From contig JAHZLH010000003.1 in the NCBI GenBank assembly GCA_022599915.1, positions 1 through 37,129 of the forward strand: a stretch of 37,129 nucleotides of DNA, read 5' to 3'. Within the stretch, counting starts at the first letter, position 1; every line of letters starts with the position of its first letter. The DNA is from Actinomycetes bacterium (GTDB lineage Bacteria > Actinomycetota > Actinomycetes > S36-B12 > GCA-2699445). A program made the translations under genes and the position numbers. Of the stretch, positions 8,204 through 18,617 are shown one piece after another. Below the pieces are notes generated by a model. It ran no database searches. It saw only the letters and a list, made by a program, of their open reading frames with translations, and was not told the DNA's origin.

Positions 8204-9130
8204 GTGAGCGAAGTTCGCCAGGTGCTGCTGGTTACCCACACGGGCCGGACAGAGGCCATCTCTGCTGCCGCGCGATTAGCGGCTGGTCTGCGGTCCGCAG
8301 GGATTGCGGTGCGGCTACCTCGTGACGAGTTCGATGCGGTGGCGCACGAGATTTTTCGTGAAGAGGGCGCACCGGATCCGGGGGTGGTCGCACAAGATGG
8401 ACTAGAGATGTCGGGTCTTTGCGATCTCGTGGTCGTGGTTGGTGGAGACGGCACGATTCTCCGGGCTGCCGAGTACGCAGTCCCCGCCGGACTACCGCTG
8501 CTGGGAGTGAATCTCGGTCATGTCGGATTCCTCGCGGAGGCGGAATCTGATGATGTGCCCTATGTCGTGGCCAGCATCGTGGATCGCAGTTACCGGGTAG
8601 AGGATCGGACGGCACTGTCAGTGCGTGTGCTGCGCGGGTATAAGGAAATCTGGTCTACCTGGGCACTGAACGAAGCCAGTTTGGAAAAGGCTGCCAGGGA
8701 ACGAATGATTGATGTGCTGGTGGAAATCGGCGGTCGGCCACTCTCTCGCTGGGGCTGTGATGGTCTGATCGTTGCCACCCCCACGGGATCAACGGCCTAT
8801 GCCTGGTCGACCGGCGGACCGGTGGTGTGGCCGGTAGTTCAGGCGATGCTGGTGTCACCGATCAGCGCCCACGCCCTGTTTGCCCGACCCATGGTGGTGG
8901 ATCCAAGCACTACCGTAGCCATCACCGTGCAGGACGATTCTCCAGAGGCACTGCTGTGGGCAGACGGCCGCCGCATGATCGATCTGCTGCCGCGCGACCG
9001 AGTCGAGGTGACTGTCTTGGCAACGCCAGTTCACTTTGCCCGGCTGCACGAGTCGCAATTCACAGATCGGCTCGTGGCTAAGTTCGACCTACCAGTGAGT
9101 GGTTGGCGAGGCAGGGGAGTGACCGGATGA
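8204..9130 (+). CDS. nadK: NAD kinase
   Basis: A 308-residue enzyme that phosphorylates NAD to NADP with ATP or polyphosphate in the cytoplasm. Diagnostic motifs are GGDGTILRAAEYA (GGDGT at about 80-84), GVNLGHVGFLAEAE, the NE pair in ALNEASLEK near 156, and the glycine-rich GCDGLIVATPTGSTAYAWS. The start is GTG 8204. Its terminal TGA overlaps the recN ATG (ATGA). The nadK-recN pair is the ancestral actinobacterial order downstream of tlyA. The promoter must lie in 8073-8203, the divergent gap shared with livH. Confidence 0.96.
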   Translation: MSEVRQVLLVTHTGRTEAISAAARLAAGLRSAGIAVRLPRDEFDAVAHEIFREEGAPDPGVVAQDGLEMSGLCDLVVVVGGDGTILRAAEYAVPAGLPLLGVNLGHVGFLAEAESDDVPYVVASIVDRSYRVEDRTALSVRVLRGYKEIWSTWALNEASLEKAARERMIDVLVEIGGRPLSRWGCDGLIVATPTGSTAYAWSTGGPVVWPVVQAMLVSPISAHALFARPMVVDPSTTVAITVQDDSPEALLWADGRRMIDLLPRDRVEVTVLATPVHFARLHESQFTDRLVAKFDLPVSGWRGRGVTG

Positions 9131-10854
9131 TTGCCGAACTCAATATTCGCGGCTTAGGCGTGATCGCCGAGTGCGAGTTGCAGTTCAGTTCCGGCATGAT
9201 CGCATTTACCGGTGAGACCGGTGCCGGTAAGACATTGCTGGTGGGCGCCCTGGGTCTGGTGCTGGGCGACCGAGCGGATACCGGCATGGTGGCTGGTGAA
9301 CGAGCAGATGTGTCGGCGACGGTGTTGGTGGATCCCGCTGGGGCCACGGGCCGGCGAGTTACCGACGCTGGTGGCGTCGTGGAGCCTGACGGTGCGGTAA
9401 CCGTGTCACGTTCGGTGCTAGCAAGTGGTCGGGCCCGGGCAGCCTTAGGCGGCGCGGCGGTGCCGGTGGCACTCGTGCGTGAGTTAGGTGACGGTATCGC
9501 GCAGCGCCATTCACAAAGTGACCAACTGCAGTTGCGGTCCCGGAAACGCCAGCGGCAATCGTTAGACGCCTTCGGTGGCCATAAACTGGCAGCCGCGCTA
9601 AAAAATTACCAGCAGGACTACCAGCAGTACTTGGCCGCAATCGACCGACTGGCGCAGCTTCAGCGGCAGCGCAGCGAGCAGGAGTCTCGGCTAGCGGAAC
9701 TCCACGAGGGACTAGCGGAAGTTGCGGAAGTCCGACCCAAGCCGGGTGAGGAAAACGAGGTTCCGCAGCAGATCCTGCGATTGGCAAATGTAGAACAGTT
9801 GGCTGAGGGCTTATCCGCAGCCCTGACCATCGTGGCAGGTGCAGAGGACGGGGTCCTGGAGGATCTAGCCGCAGCCCAGCAATCTGTGGCGCGCGCTGCT
9901 CGGCTGGATGCCGATTTGACGCCGCTAGTTGAGCGGCTCGGTGAGGCAGCGTTGCTGCTGGATGACATCGTGGCGGAGTTGAATCGCTACGCCAGCGACC
10001 TGGCACCAGATCCCAGTGCGCTGGCTGAACTCCAGCGTCGCAAGGCCTCGCTGACGAAGTTGCAGCGAGATTTCGGCCCCACCCTGACAGATGTGTTGGC
10101 CTGGGAAGACCACGCGCGCACCGAGGTTGCCGAACTCACCGATGCTGCTGACACCGAGGAGGCGGCTCAGGAGGAGATTGCGGAACTGCTGCAGCGGCTC
10201 GAGAAGCGGGCTGCGGAACTGTCTGAGCTGCGGGAAGCTGCAGCGGAGCGGCTGAGTGCTGCGGTGACCACTGAACTACGCGAACTGGCTATGCCGGATG
10301 CGATGTTTCGCGCAGAGGTGGCCCAACAGGAAGCAGAGACCGGACTGAGGCTTCCCGACGGTCGCACGGTGGCCTTCGGCGCCACTGGCGTCGACACGGT
10401 GGATTTCCGGTTGCAGCCTCACCCCGGTGGTCACTGGTCGCCGATTGGAGAGGGGGCCAGCGGTGGCGAGTTGTCTCGCATCATGTTGGCGCTCGAGGTG
10501 GTGCTGGCGGAGTCGGACCCGCCGGCAGTTTTCGTTTTCGATGAAGTTGACTCCGGGATTGGCGGCAAGACTGCCGTTGAAGTGGGGAGAAGACTTGCCC
10601 GATTGGCGGATCATTCGCAGGTGCTAGTCGTGACTCATTTACCGCAAGTGGCGGTGTTCGCTGACCAACATGTCGTAGTAAGCAAGGGAACAGATGGGCG
10701 AGTGACTCGATCTACGGTGATGGAAGTGGCCGGGGAGCAGCGCAGTCGGGAGTTGGCGCGCATGCTGTCAGGCAGTGACGATTCTGCGACAGCGACCGCC
10801 CATGCTGCCGAGCTTCTCGACGTGGCCACCAAGCATCGCGAGACCCGGATCTAG
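9127..10854 (+). CDS. recN: DNA repair protein RecN
   Basis: A 575-residue SMC-like ATPase for double-strand break repair. Walker A GETGAGKT is at residues 29-36. A long central coiled coil spans about 150-390 and is rich in Gln/Glu/Leu/Arg. The C-terminal ABC signature GASGGELSRIML lies near 443 and Walker B VFVFDEVDSGIGG near 466. ATG 9127 overlaps the nadK stop and gives the canonical start MIAELNIRGLGVI; an upstream GTG at 9103 would sit inside nadK. No LexA-type box is visible before it, so SOS control, if any, would act from the nadK promoter. Confidence 0.96.
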   Translation: MIAELNIRGLGVIAECELQFSSGMIAFTGETGAGKTLLVGALGLVLGDRADTGMVAGERADVSATVLVDPAGATGRRVTDAGGVVEPDGAVTVSRSVLASGRARAALGGAAVPVALVRELGDGIAQRHSQSDQLQLRSRKRQRQSLDAFGGHKLAAALKNYQQDYQQYLAAIDRLAQLQRQRSEQESRLAELHEGLAEVAEVRPKPGEENEVPQQILRLANVEQLAEGLSAALTIVAGAEDGVLEDLAAAQQSVARAARLDADLTPLVERLGEAALLLDDIVAELNRYASDLAPDPSALAELQRRKASLTKLQRDFGPTLTDVLAWEDHARTEVAELTDAADTEEAAQEEIAELLQRLEKRAAELSELREAAAERLSAAVTTELRELAMPDAMFRAEVAQQEAETGLRLPDGRTVAFGATGVDTVDFRLQPHPGGHWSPIGEGASGGELSRIMLALEVVLAESDPPAVFVFDEVDSGIGGKTAVEVGRRLARLADHSQVLVVTHLPQVAVFADQHVVVSKGTDGRVTRSTVMEVAGEQRSRELARMLSGSDDSATATAHAAELLDVATKHRETRI

Positions 10855-10863
10855 GGCACGGCA

Positions 10864-12489
10864 GTGGCTCAGGTTGCCGTGTTCGCCGATCGGGTTGTCA
10901 CGGATATTGCGGCGCAGGATCCGTGTCTTTCGGCAGTACTGGGAGTAGCGAATGAAGGTCTGACCGACTTCGGTCCGGCGGCCTGTCAAGAACGCGTTGA
11001 GTTGATGTCGTCGCTGCTAGCTCAGGCAGAAGAGTTGCCGATTGACACTGACGCTGACCGGATCAGCCGGGATTTGTTGGTAGAGCGCCTAGGTGCGTGG
11101 GTTGATCTCGGACAGGCGGGCGAGTATCTGCGAGACCTCAACACCATGGATAGTCCGCCGCAGCAGATTCGCACCACTGTTGAGTTGCTGGCCCACGGTG
11201 GCGATTCATCGGCACTCACTGACGTCGTGCGAGCGATTCCAGATTCGCTGGCTGGTTGGCGGGAGTCACTGCAGCAGGGCGCGGCGGCAGGACTGGTCGC
11301 ATCTCGTCGGCAAAGTGTCGCGGTTGCCGAGCAGCTATCCGGGTACGCCGGACTTTGGCTGCCGCAGCAGATCCAGACGGTTGGGGGCGGTCCCGAGTTG
11401 GCGGCGGCCGTGGCAGACGCTACGGCCGCGTTTCGGCTGACGGCCATGTGGTTGGCGGACGTGTACGTCGAATGGGCCAGGCCAGTCGATGGGGTGGGTG
11501 AGTCGGATTACCTGCTGCATGCGCGCATGTTCACCGGCATGGACCTCGACCTCGACGAGGTTATGCGCTGGGGGATGACGGAGATGGCGCGCGTTGGCGG
11601 GCTGATTCGGGATGCCGCTGCTGAACTCGATTCGCAACTCCGCCTCGATCAAGTAGCTGACGTGCTTCAGCACGATTCTCGATACCAGTTAGCAGATGAG
11701 GCCTCACTCACGCAGTACCTGCGCCAGCGGGTGGACCGCACCTTTGACCTGATCGACAGCACGTTGTTCGACATTGATCCGAGGCTGCGTGAGTTGCGGA
11801 TTCAATTGGTTAAAGATGATGTCGGTTTGATGCCCTACTACCTGCCCCCCAGTGAAGATTTCACTCGACCGGGGACCATGTGCTTTCCCATCACCAGCGG
11901 AGATACCTATCCCCGCTGGCAACTAGATGCGCTGTGCCTGCACGAAAGTGTCCCCGGTCATCATCTGCAGTTGGGAGGCATGGTGGCCGCGGACTCGCTG
12001 AACCGGTTTTCTCGAACTTTGGGATCGACCACTGGGCATGCCGAAGGGTGGGCGATGTATGCCGAGTGGCTGGGCGAGGAGCAGGGTTGGTACGAGGACC
12101 CCATCACTCGACTTGGTTACCTCAGCCTGCAGATGCTTCGTGCCGTTCGATTGGTAGTCGACATTGGTTTGCATACCGACCGTGTTATCCCAGCTGGATT
12201 CCCGGGAGCGGGCAGCCCGATGACTGCCGATCGAGCTCGCGAGCTATTGCAGCGGCAAGCGTTGGCGTCAAAACAGATAGCGGCCGGCGAAGTGCAGCGC
12301 TACCTAGGGCTGCCGGGGCAGGCGATTAGCTACAAACTAGGTGAGCGGGAATGGTTGCGGGCCCGCCAGCAGGCCGAGGCGCAGGAACCGGCTGATTTCA
12401 ACCTACGGCAATGGCATTCGGACGCTCTTGCGCTCGGCTCGATGGGACTCGCCCAGTTCGGGCGGGAGATGGCAGCCCTGAACCGCTGA
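10864..12489 (+). CDS. DUF885 family putative metallo-hydrolase
   Basis: A 541-residue cytoplasmic-looking protein with no signal peptide. The C-terminal half contains [15 protein letters not shown], with HESVPGHH at residues 360-367, and [16 protein letters not shown] about 30 residues later. Together these are the His/Glu signature of DUF885, predicted zinc-dependent peptidase-like proteins. The N-terminal half is helical. GTG 10864 lies 9 nt after the recN stop, so it is probably cotranscribed with recN. In M. tuberculosis the recN-pyrG gap holds Rv1697 and Rv1698; neither is here. The substrate is unknown. Confidence 0.85.
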   Translation: MAQVAVFADRVVTDIAAQDPCLSAVLGVANEGLTDFGPAACQERVELMSSLLAQAEELPIDTDADRISRDLLVERLGAWVDLGQAGEYLRDLNTMDSPPQQIRTTVELLAHGGDSSALTDVVRAIPDSLAGWRESLQQGAAAGLVASRRQSVAVAEQLSGYAGLWLPQQIQTVGGGPELAAAVADATAAFRLTAMWLADVYVEWARPVDGVGESDYLLHARMFTGMDLDLDEVMRWGMTEMARVGGLIRDAAAELDSQLRLDQVADVLQHDSRYQLADEASLTQYLRQRVDRTFDLIDSTLFDIDPRLRELRIQLVKDDVGLMPYYLPPSEDFTRPGTMCFPITSGDTYPRWQLDALCLHESVPGHHLQLGGMVAADSLNRFSRTLGSTTGHAEGWAMYAEWLGEEQGWYEDPITRLGYLSLQMLRAVRLVVDIGLHTDRVIPAGFPGAGSPMTADRARELLQRQALASKQIAAGEVQRYLGLPGQAISYKLGEREWLRARQQAEAQEPADFNLRQWHSDALALGSMGLAQFGREMAALNR

Positions 12490-12503
12490 TAGGCTGGTCT
12501 TCC

Positions 12504-14179
<1,676 letters not shown>

Positions 14180-14183
<4 letters not shown>

Positions 14184-14833
14184 GTGAAGAAATAGCCGAC
14201 TCTTTCGAACCCGCGGCGGTATTGGGTCAGACCTCCCGTTTCATTGGCCAGCGTTGGGATGTTGTTTCCGACGAAGTTCGGCTCAACCACGGTGAGGTAG
14301 TGATTCGGGACTACCTCGTCCATCCTGGTGCCGTCGGCATTATCGCAATTGACGACGACGATCGGGTCCTATTGATCAGGCAATACCGGCACCCAGTCGG
14401 TTTTTTCTTGTGGGAGCCACCAGCGGGTCTGATGGATGCGGCGGGCGAAGGAGCACTGGCCACCGCCCAGCGGGAACTGTATGAGGAAGCGGGTTACCAG
14501 GCAACTGACTGGCACGTGCTAGCCGATTGGTTCAACAGTCCCGGCGGTTCCTCGGAAGGGTTCCGATGCTTTCTCGCCCGGGGAGTCACCGAGGTTGCCG
14601 GCGGTCGGCCAGTGCGTTCGGCGGAGGAGACGGATCTGCCGATGCGTTGGATTCCGCTGCGAGCAGCCGTGGATCTGGTCTTCGCTGGAAAAATCCAGAA
14701 CCCCACGGCGGTGACCGGGCTATTGGCGGCCTGGGCGGCGCGCGGTCGAGAGTGGCAGGATCTACGGCCCGGAGATGCCGCCTGGTCTAGCCGGGACGAG
14801 CTGCTAGCTGCAGAGCGAGTCTGGCTGCCCTAG
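14180..14833 (+). CDS. NUDIX hydrolase, ADP-ribose pyrophosphatase-like
   Basis: A 217-residue NUDIX enzyme, probably splitting ADP-ribose to AMP and ribose-5-phosphate (orthologous position to Rv1700). The Nudix box runs about 83-105 with RELYEEAG as its core. The loop between the first Gly and the first Glu is one residue longer than the textbook GX5E pattern, as I recall also for actinobacterial ADPRase members (AGLLDVAGE type). Upstream, [12 protein letters not shown] and WEPPAG are typical of the ADPRase group. It overlaps pyrG by 4 nt. The following gene is convergent, so this ends the transcript. Confidence 0.93.
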
Positions 14834-14882
14834 GGCCACTTCTTGGGCTGTTCCCAGCCGACAGTAGCGGGGCCGGGTTCGG

Positions 14883-15896
14883 TCATCCGGAGGGATCTCG
14901 CTGCTGGGTAGTTGGTGGATCGCTGTCGCTGCCATCGTCATCATCGTCAGGGTCACCCCGATCGCGACTCAGACCCCACCCCTCGGATCTCAGCGGCTTG
15001 TCAGGGTCCACGTCGGCTAGTCGGCCGGTGTGGCGCTGCTGGTAAGCCCGTACCAAGATCGGGGTTCCCAGTGCGACGACACCGCCGATGGTCAGCGTGG
15101 TCGCAATCCAAGTGGGTGCGCCCAGTAGGGCCAGACCAGCACTACCCACCATGACGAGCAGTAGCCAGCGCAGTTCACTGCCGTTGTAGCGACTGGAAAT
15201 CTTGGCGCCGATCCACACCCCTGGTATCTGTCCGATCAGCAAAGAAAAGAGAATGGTGAGGTCGACTTCGCCCAAGCCAGCGTGCGCGATCGCGCCGACA
15301 ACTAGCATCGGAACCGCCTGGACCAGATCAGTGCCGACGAGTCGGCTGGGCAGCATGGCTGGGAACAGCAACAGTAGGCTCGCGGCGATTAGCGTTCCGC
15401 TGCCAACTGACGTCAAACCCACCAGGCAGCCGACAAACAGCCCGACAACTCCGGTAATCGCAAGTCGGGGCATGCTGAGGTTCATTTGCCCCGGTGTGGC
15501 TGATGGTCGGAATCGTCGAATGGTCATGCGCAGGGTGGTGACGACTACCGCTACGACTAAAACGCCGCCGATCATTTGTTGCAGCAGGCCCTCGCCATGA
15601 GTGGTGTTAACGAGGCGGGAAAACAGCCAGGTGCCAATCAGAACACCAGGGACCGAGCCGAGGCTGAGTGCCAGCACTATCTTCAAGTACGGCGTACGCT
15701 GACGCAGGTGAACCCATGCTCCGACCGGTTTCATCAAAGCCGCCGACACGACGTCGGTGGATACCGCCACGGGCGCTGGAATGTTGAACAACAGCAGCAG
15801 CATCGGGGTCACGATCGCTGCTCCGCCCAGCCCGGTGAGGCCCACCACGGTGCCCGCAAAGAGACCGCCCAGAGTCAGCAGCGGATCGATCGTCAT
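14883..15896 (-). CDS. TauE/SafE family sulfite/sulfonate exporter-like membrane protein
   Basis: A protein of about 337 residues with eight or so membrane helices in two similar halves. The family marks are GLFAGTVVGLTGLGGAAIVTP at the start and GLFVGCLVGLTSVGSGTLIAA in the second half. Members move sulfite, sulfonates or other organic anions, and the substrate here is unknown. The tail from about 300 is cytoplasmic and ends in a very acidic stretch (DPDDDDDGSDSD). ATG 15896 gives a normal family start; ATG 15956 would add 20 residues lacking hydrophobic character. It is divergent from xerD with a palindrome in the gap. Its insertion between the NUDIX gene and xerD, against the operon's direction, is unusual. 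Confidence 0.87.
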   Translation of the reverse strand: MTIDPLLTLGGLFAGTVVGLTGLGGAAIVTPMLLLLFNIPAPVAVSTDVVSAALMKPVGAWVHLRQRTPYLKIVLALSLGSVPGVLIGTWLFSRLVNTTHGEGLLQQMIGGVLVVAVVVTTLRMTIRRFRPSATPGQMNLSMPRLAITGVVGLFVGCLVGLTSVGSGTLIAASLLLLFPAMLPSRLVGTDLVQAVPMLVVGAIAHAGLGEVDLTILFSLLIGQIPGVWIGAKISSRYNGSELRWLLLVMVGSAGLALLGAPTWIATTLTIGGVVALGTPILVRAYQQRHTGRLADVDPDKPLRSEGWGLSRDRGDPDDDDDGSDSDPPTTQQRDPSG

Positions 15897-15947
15897 TGGG
15901 CAAGTGTGCCTGAACCTGTGGCGGGATGGGAGCAGACTCACCGAGAT

Positions 15948-15968
15948 ATAGAACACTTTATGTTCTAT
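15948..15968. promoter_or_regulatory. operator-like inverted repeat between the TauE gene and xerD
   Basis: ATAGAACA, five bases CTTTA, then TGTTCTAT: a perfect 8-bp dyad in an AT-rich patch 9 nt before the xerD ATG. It could bind a dimeric regulator acting on xerD, the divergent TauE gene or both. The GAAC/GTTC halves are 7 bp apart, so it is not a standard actinobacterial LexA box (spacing 4). Confidence 0.5.
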
Positions 15969-15976
15969 TTGAAATT

Positions 15977-16888
15977 ATGGATGTAACTGATCAGATCGTG
16001 GAGTACCTCGACCACCTCGCGGTGGAGCGGGGTGCGTCGCCGCACACGCTGGTTGGGTACCGCTCGGACCTTACTCGCTACGACGAATTTTGCCGCACGC
16101 TCGGACTGATCGAAATCGCCCAGATTCAGCCGGAGACAGTAGGCCAGTTCCTGATAGCGCTGCGGTCTGGCTCGGATGGCGGCACACAGTTGTCGGACTC
16201 CTCAGCCGCTCGTTGCCTCGTTGCAGTTCGGGGACTGCACGCGTTCGCGCTTCGGGAGGGAAACGCCACCGTTGACGTGGCCCGAGAAATATCGCCGCCA
16301 CAGCTACCGGAACGGCTGCCGGAGGCAATCACCGTCCCAGAGGTATTGGCGCTGCTAGATGCGCCGGATACCGAGACCCCTGCTGGGTTGCGCAGTCGTG
16401 CTTTGCTGGAGGTGCTCTACGGCTCTGGATGCCGGGTATCCGAGGCGGTGGGAATCGATGTTGATGACATTGATCTAGCCAGCCGCAGTTTGCTCGTCAC
16501 CGGGAAAGGTAACAAACAGCGGCTAGTTCCCATCGGTGGTCATACCGCCAAAGCGGTGTCGGACTACCTCGTTCGGGCTCGGCCCGCGCTTGCGGCGAAG
16601 GGAAGCAGTACCCCTGCCCTTTTTCTGAACGCTCGCGGCGGGCGACTTAGTCGACAATCCATGTGGACCACGATTCGAGATGCCGGGGAAAAGGCCGAGG
16701 TTGCCGACGTGCATCCCCATACGATGAGACATTCGTTCGCTACCCACCTGCTGCAGGCCGGGGCCGACATTCGAGTGGTGCAGGAGCTACTCGGCCACGC
16801 AAGTGTCACGACCACCCAGATCTACACCAAGGTCACTATCGAGCACCTCCGCGAGGTCTACGCCGACAGCCACCCACGGGGTCGCTAG
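15977..16888 (+). CDS. xerD: tyrosine recombinase XerD
   Basis: A 303-residue site-specific recombinase that, with XerC, resolves chromosome dimers at dif near the terminus. The N-terminal SAM-like core-binding domain covers about 1-110. The catalytic domain shows R153 (GSGCRVSEAVG), K177 (TGKGNKQR), H248 and R251 (HPHTMRHSFATHLL), H274 (LLGHASVTTT) and nucleophile Y283 (QIYTKV). The set is complete. ATG 15977 is the canonical MDVTDQIVEYLDHL-type start; upstream GTG 15926 would run through the intergenic palindrome. The synteny with pyrG-NUDIX and scpAB supports XerD rather than a mobile-element integrase. Confidence 0.95.
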   Translation: MDVTDQIVEYLDHLAVERGASPHTLVGYRSDLTRYDEFCRTLGLIEIAQIQPETVGQFLIALRSGSDGGTQLSDSSAARCLVAVRGLHAFALREGNATVDVAREISPPQLPERLPEAITVPEVLALLDAPDTETPAGLRSRALLEVLYGSGCRVSEAVGIDVDDIDLASRSLLVTGKGNKQRLVPIGGHTAKAVSDYLVRARPALAAKGSSTPALFLNARGGRLSRQSMWTTIRDAGEKAEVADVHPHTMRHSFATHLLQAGADIRVVQELLGHASVTTTQIYTKVTIEHLREVYADSHPRGR

Positions 16889-16894
16889 CTGATC

Positions 16895-16918
16895 GCGGGT
16901 AGGAGGGTGGATACCCGC
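16895..16918 (+). promoter_or_regulatory. hairpin enclosing a Shine-Dalgarno-like loop before scpA
   Basis: GCGGGTA and TACCCGC form a perfect 7-bp stem around the 10-nt loop GGAGGGTGGA. The loop is the only ribosome-binding-like sequence near scpA, and GTG 16921 follows by 2 nt. It could be a weak xerD terminator or a structure that controls access to the scpA start. Confidence 0.4.
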
Positions 16919-16965
16919 TGGTGCCGCTGCCGGGACCGTGCCCCATCGTGGGTTACCGTCTTGAG

Positions 16966-17874
16966 ATGCCCGAAACAACTGTCACTGACGACGCGGAGCC
17001 GACCGCGCCAGTGGCTACCGATCTCGCTGATGCGACTGCGGAGGACGCTGGCGGCCGATTTGAGGTGCGGTTAGCCGCCTTTACCGGGCCTTTTGACCTG
17101 TTGTTGTCGCTGATTGCGAAACACCGACTTGAAGTTACCGAACTTGCCCTCGCCCAGGTGACTGACGATTTTGTTGCCCACTTGCGTTCCAAGGGGGATC
17201 GGTGGGACCTAGACGAGACCACCGAGTTCTTGGTTGTTGCTGCCATCCTGTTGGATCTGAAAGCGGCGCGACTGCTGCCGGGCAACACGGAGGAAGACCC
17301 CGAAGATCTCGCATTGCTCGAGGCTCGAGATCTGTTGTTCGCTCGGCTGCTGCAGTATCGGGCATTCAAGGAGGCGTCCGGTCTGTTCGCGTCGTTGCTC
17401 TACGCCGCGCCACCCCGGATACCGCGAGAGGTAGGTCTCGATCCGGACCTGACCGATCTGCTGCCTGAGGTAAAGATCGCGCAGAGTCCGGAGCGATTCG
17501 CAGCAGCGGCATTACGAGCACTCACCCCCAAGACACCGGATGAAGTCAGCGTGGCGCATATTCATGCCCCGGTCATCAGTGTTCGGGAGCAGGCCAGCGT
17601 TATCGTCGCTCGGCTCCGGCGAGACCGGCAACTGTCATTCCGAGCGCTGGTATCTGACGCTGGTGACGTTCCCTATGTGGTGGCTCGCTTCTTGGCTTTG
17701 CTGGAACTCTTTCGCGAGGGTGCGGTGGTTTTTGAGCAGGCTGCGCCACTGGCGGATCTGATGATCGCTTGGACGGGAAGCGACGAAGGGGATGTGGCCG
17801 TCACTGATGAGTTCGACGAGGAGCTAGACCCATCGCAGCCGCCAGCGAGTGGCGACGACGAGGAGAACCTGTAA
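16966..17874 (+). CDS. scpA: segregation and condensation protein A
   Basis: A kleisin of about 302 residues that bridges the SMC heads and, with ScpB, forms bacterial condensin for chromosome segregation. After an acidic N-terminus of about 30 residues comes the conserved FEVRLAAFTGPFDLLLSLI, followed by KHRLEVTELALAQVTDDFV. A winged-helix end lies around LRRDRQLSFRALVSDAGDVPYVVARFLALLEL, and an acidic tail closes the protein. ATG 16966 is chosen. GTG 16921, just after the hairpin at 16895-16918, is an alternative that adds 15 residues. The TAA stop shares its last A with the scpB ATG. The ParA gene that lies between xerD and scpA in mycobacteria is absent. Confidence 0.93.
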   Translation: MPETTVTDDAEPTAPVATDLADATAEDAGGRFEVRLAAFTGPFDLLLSLIAKHRLEVTELALAQVTDDFVAHLRSKGDRWDLDETTEFLVVAAILLDLKAARLLPGNTEEDPEDLALLEARDLLFARLLQYRAFKEASGLFASLLYAAPPRIPREVGLDPDLTDLLPEVKIAQSPERFAAAALRALTPKTPDEVSVAHIHAPVISVREQASVIVARLRRDRQLSFRALVSDAGDVPYVVARFLALLELFREGAVVFEQAAPLADLMIAWTGSDEGDVAVTDEFDEELDPSQPPASGDDEENL

Positions 17875-18608
17875 TGGCAGATCATGAGATGACACGTTCA
17901 GATGGAGCCGTGGACGTCATCGACATCACCGACAAAGCCCGCATGGCAGCGTCGGCGACGGAGTCTGCGACTGAGGAGGACATCGTGTCCAGTGGAGATG
18001 AGTCCATGGCGGCAACTGAGGCTGATGAGCAGGTCAACGAGGCAACTGAGGCTGATGAGCCACCGCAGCTAGGTGCTCCCAGCCTGGCAGCGGCTTTGGA
18101 GGCGCTGTTGTTGCTCTCCGAGGAGCCGCTTACCCCGCTGTCGTTGGCAGAACTCGTTGGACGGCCAGTGCAAGACGTCGAGCAGCAGCTCCATGAGTTG
18201 GCCGACGAGTACCGCGAGCAGCACCGTGGCTTCGAGCTACGCAATACCGACTCCGGTTGGCGGTTTTATACCGCGGCGGAATGTCGAGAACTTGTCACCC
18301 GTTTCGTCACTGACGGTCGGCAGGCGAAACTATCGCAGGCCGCCTTGGAAACGCTAGCGATCGTTGCCTACCGGCAACCAGTGACTCGCTCGCAGGTCGG
18401 CGCTGTGCGTGGCGTCAACCCGGATGGCGTGCTCAAAACGCTGGTGGCCCGCGGACTGATCACTGAGACCATCACCGAAGGTATGGCAGCGGAGTTCACC
18501 ACGACGCCATATTTCTTGGACCGGATGGGTATGGCCTCGCTGGCGGAGTTACCACCGATCGCTGATCACCTGCCCAACCTAGACAACCTCGACGAGTTGC
18601 TGGACTGA
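17874..18608 (+). CDS. scpB: segregation and condensation protein B
   Basis: A 244-residue protein whose two winged helices bind the ScpA middle region. The core begins near residue 66 with SLAAALEALLLLSEEPLTP and continues through LSQAALETLAIVAYRQPVTRSQV and RGVNPDGVLKTLVARGLI, both diagnostic. The first ~65 residues are an acidic, probably disordered extension that contains a repeated ATEADE motif from a 20-bp DNA duplication. It overlaps the scpA stop by 1 nt (TAATG). It sits directly before the RluB-type gene, as in most actinobacteria. Confidence 0.95.
   Translation: MADHEMTRSDGAVDVIDITDKARMAASATESATEEDIVSSGDESMAATEADEQVNEATEADEPPQLGAPSLAAALEALLLLSEEPLTPLSLAELVGRPVQDVEQQLHELADEYREQHRGFELRNTDSGWRFYTAAECRELVTRFVTDGRQAKLSQAALETLAIVAYRQPVTRSQVGAVRGVNPDGVLKTLVARGLITETITEGMAAEFTTTPYFLDRMGMASLAELPPIADHLPNLDNLDELLD
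18011..18060 (+). repeat. 20-bp perfect direct repeat inside scpB
   Basis: GGCAACTGAGGCTGATGAGC occurs at 18011-18030 and again at 18041-18060, in frame. It duplicates an ATEADE-like segment in the acidic N-terminal extension of ScpB. The two copies are identical, so the duplication is probably recent. Confidence 0.9.
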
Positions 18609-18617
18609 GTCTCGCCC

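Noticed and set aside
15948-15968. LexA/SOS box before xerD
   Set aside because: The GAAC and GTTC halves are 7 bp apart rather than 4, so the actinobacterial LexA consensus is not met.
15977-16888. Phage or island integrase rather than XerD
   Set aside because: Length, full synteny with pyrG-NUDIX and scpAB, and absence of att repeats or phage genes fit the housekeeping recombinase.
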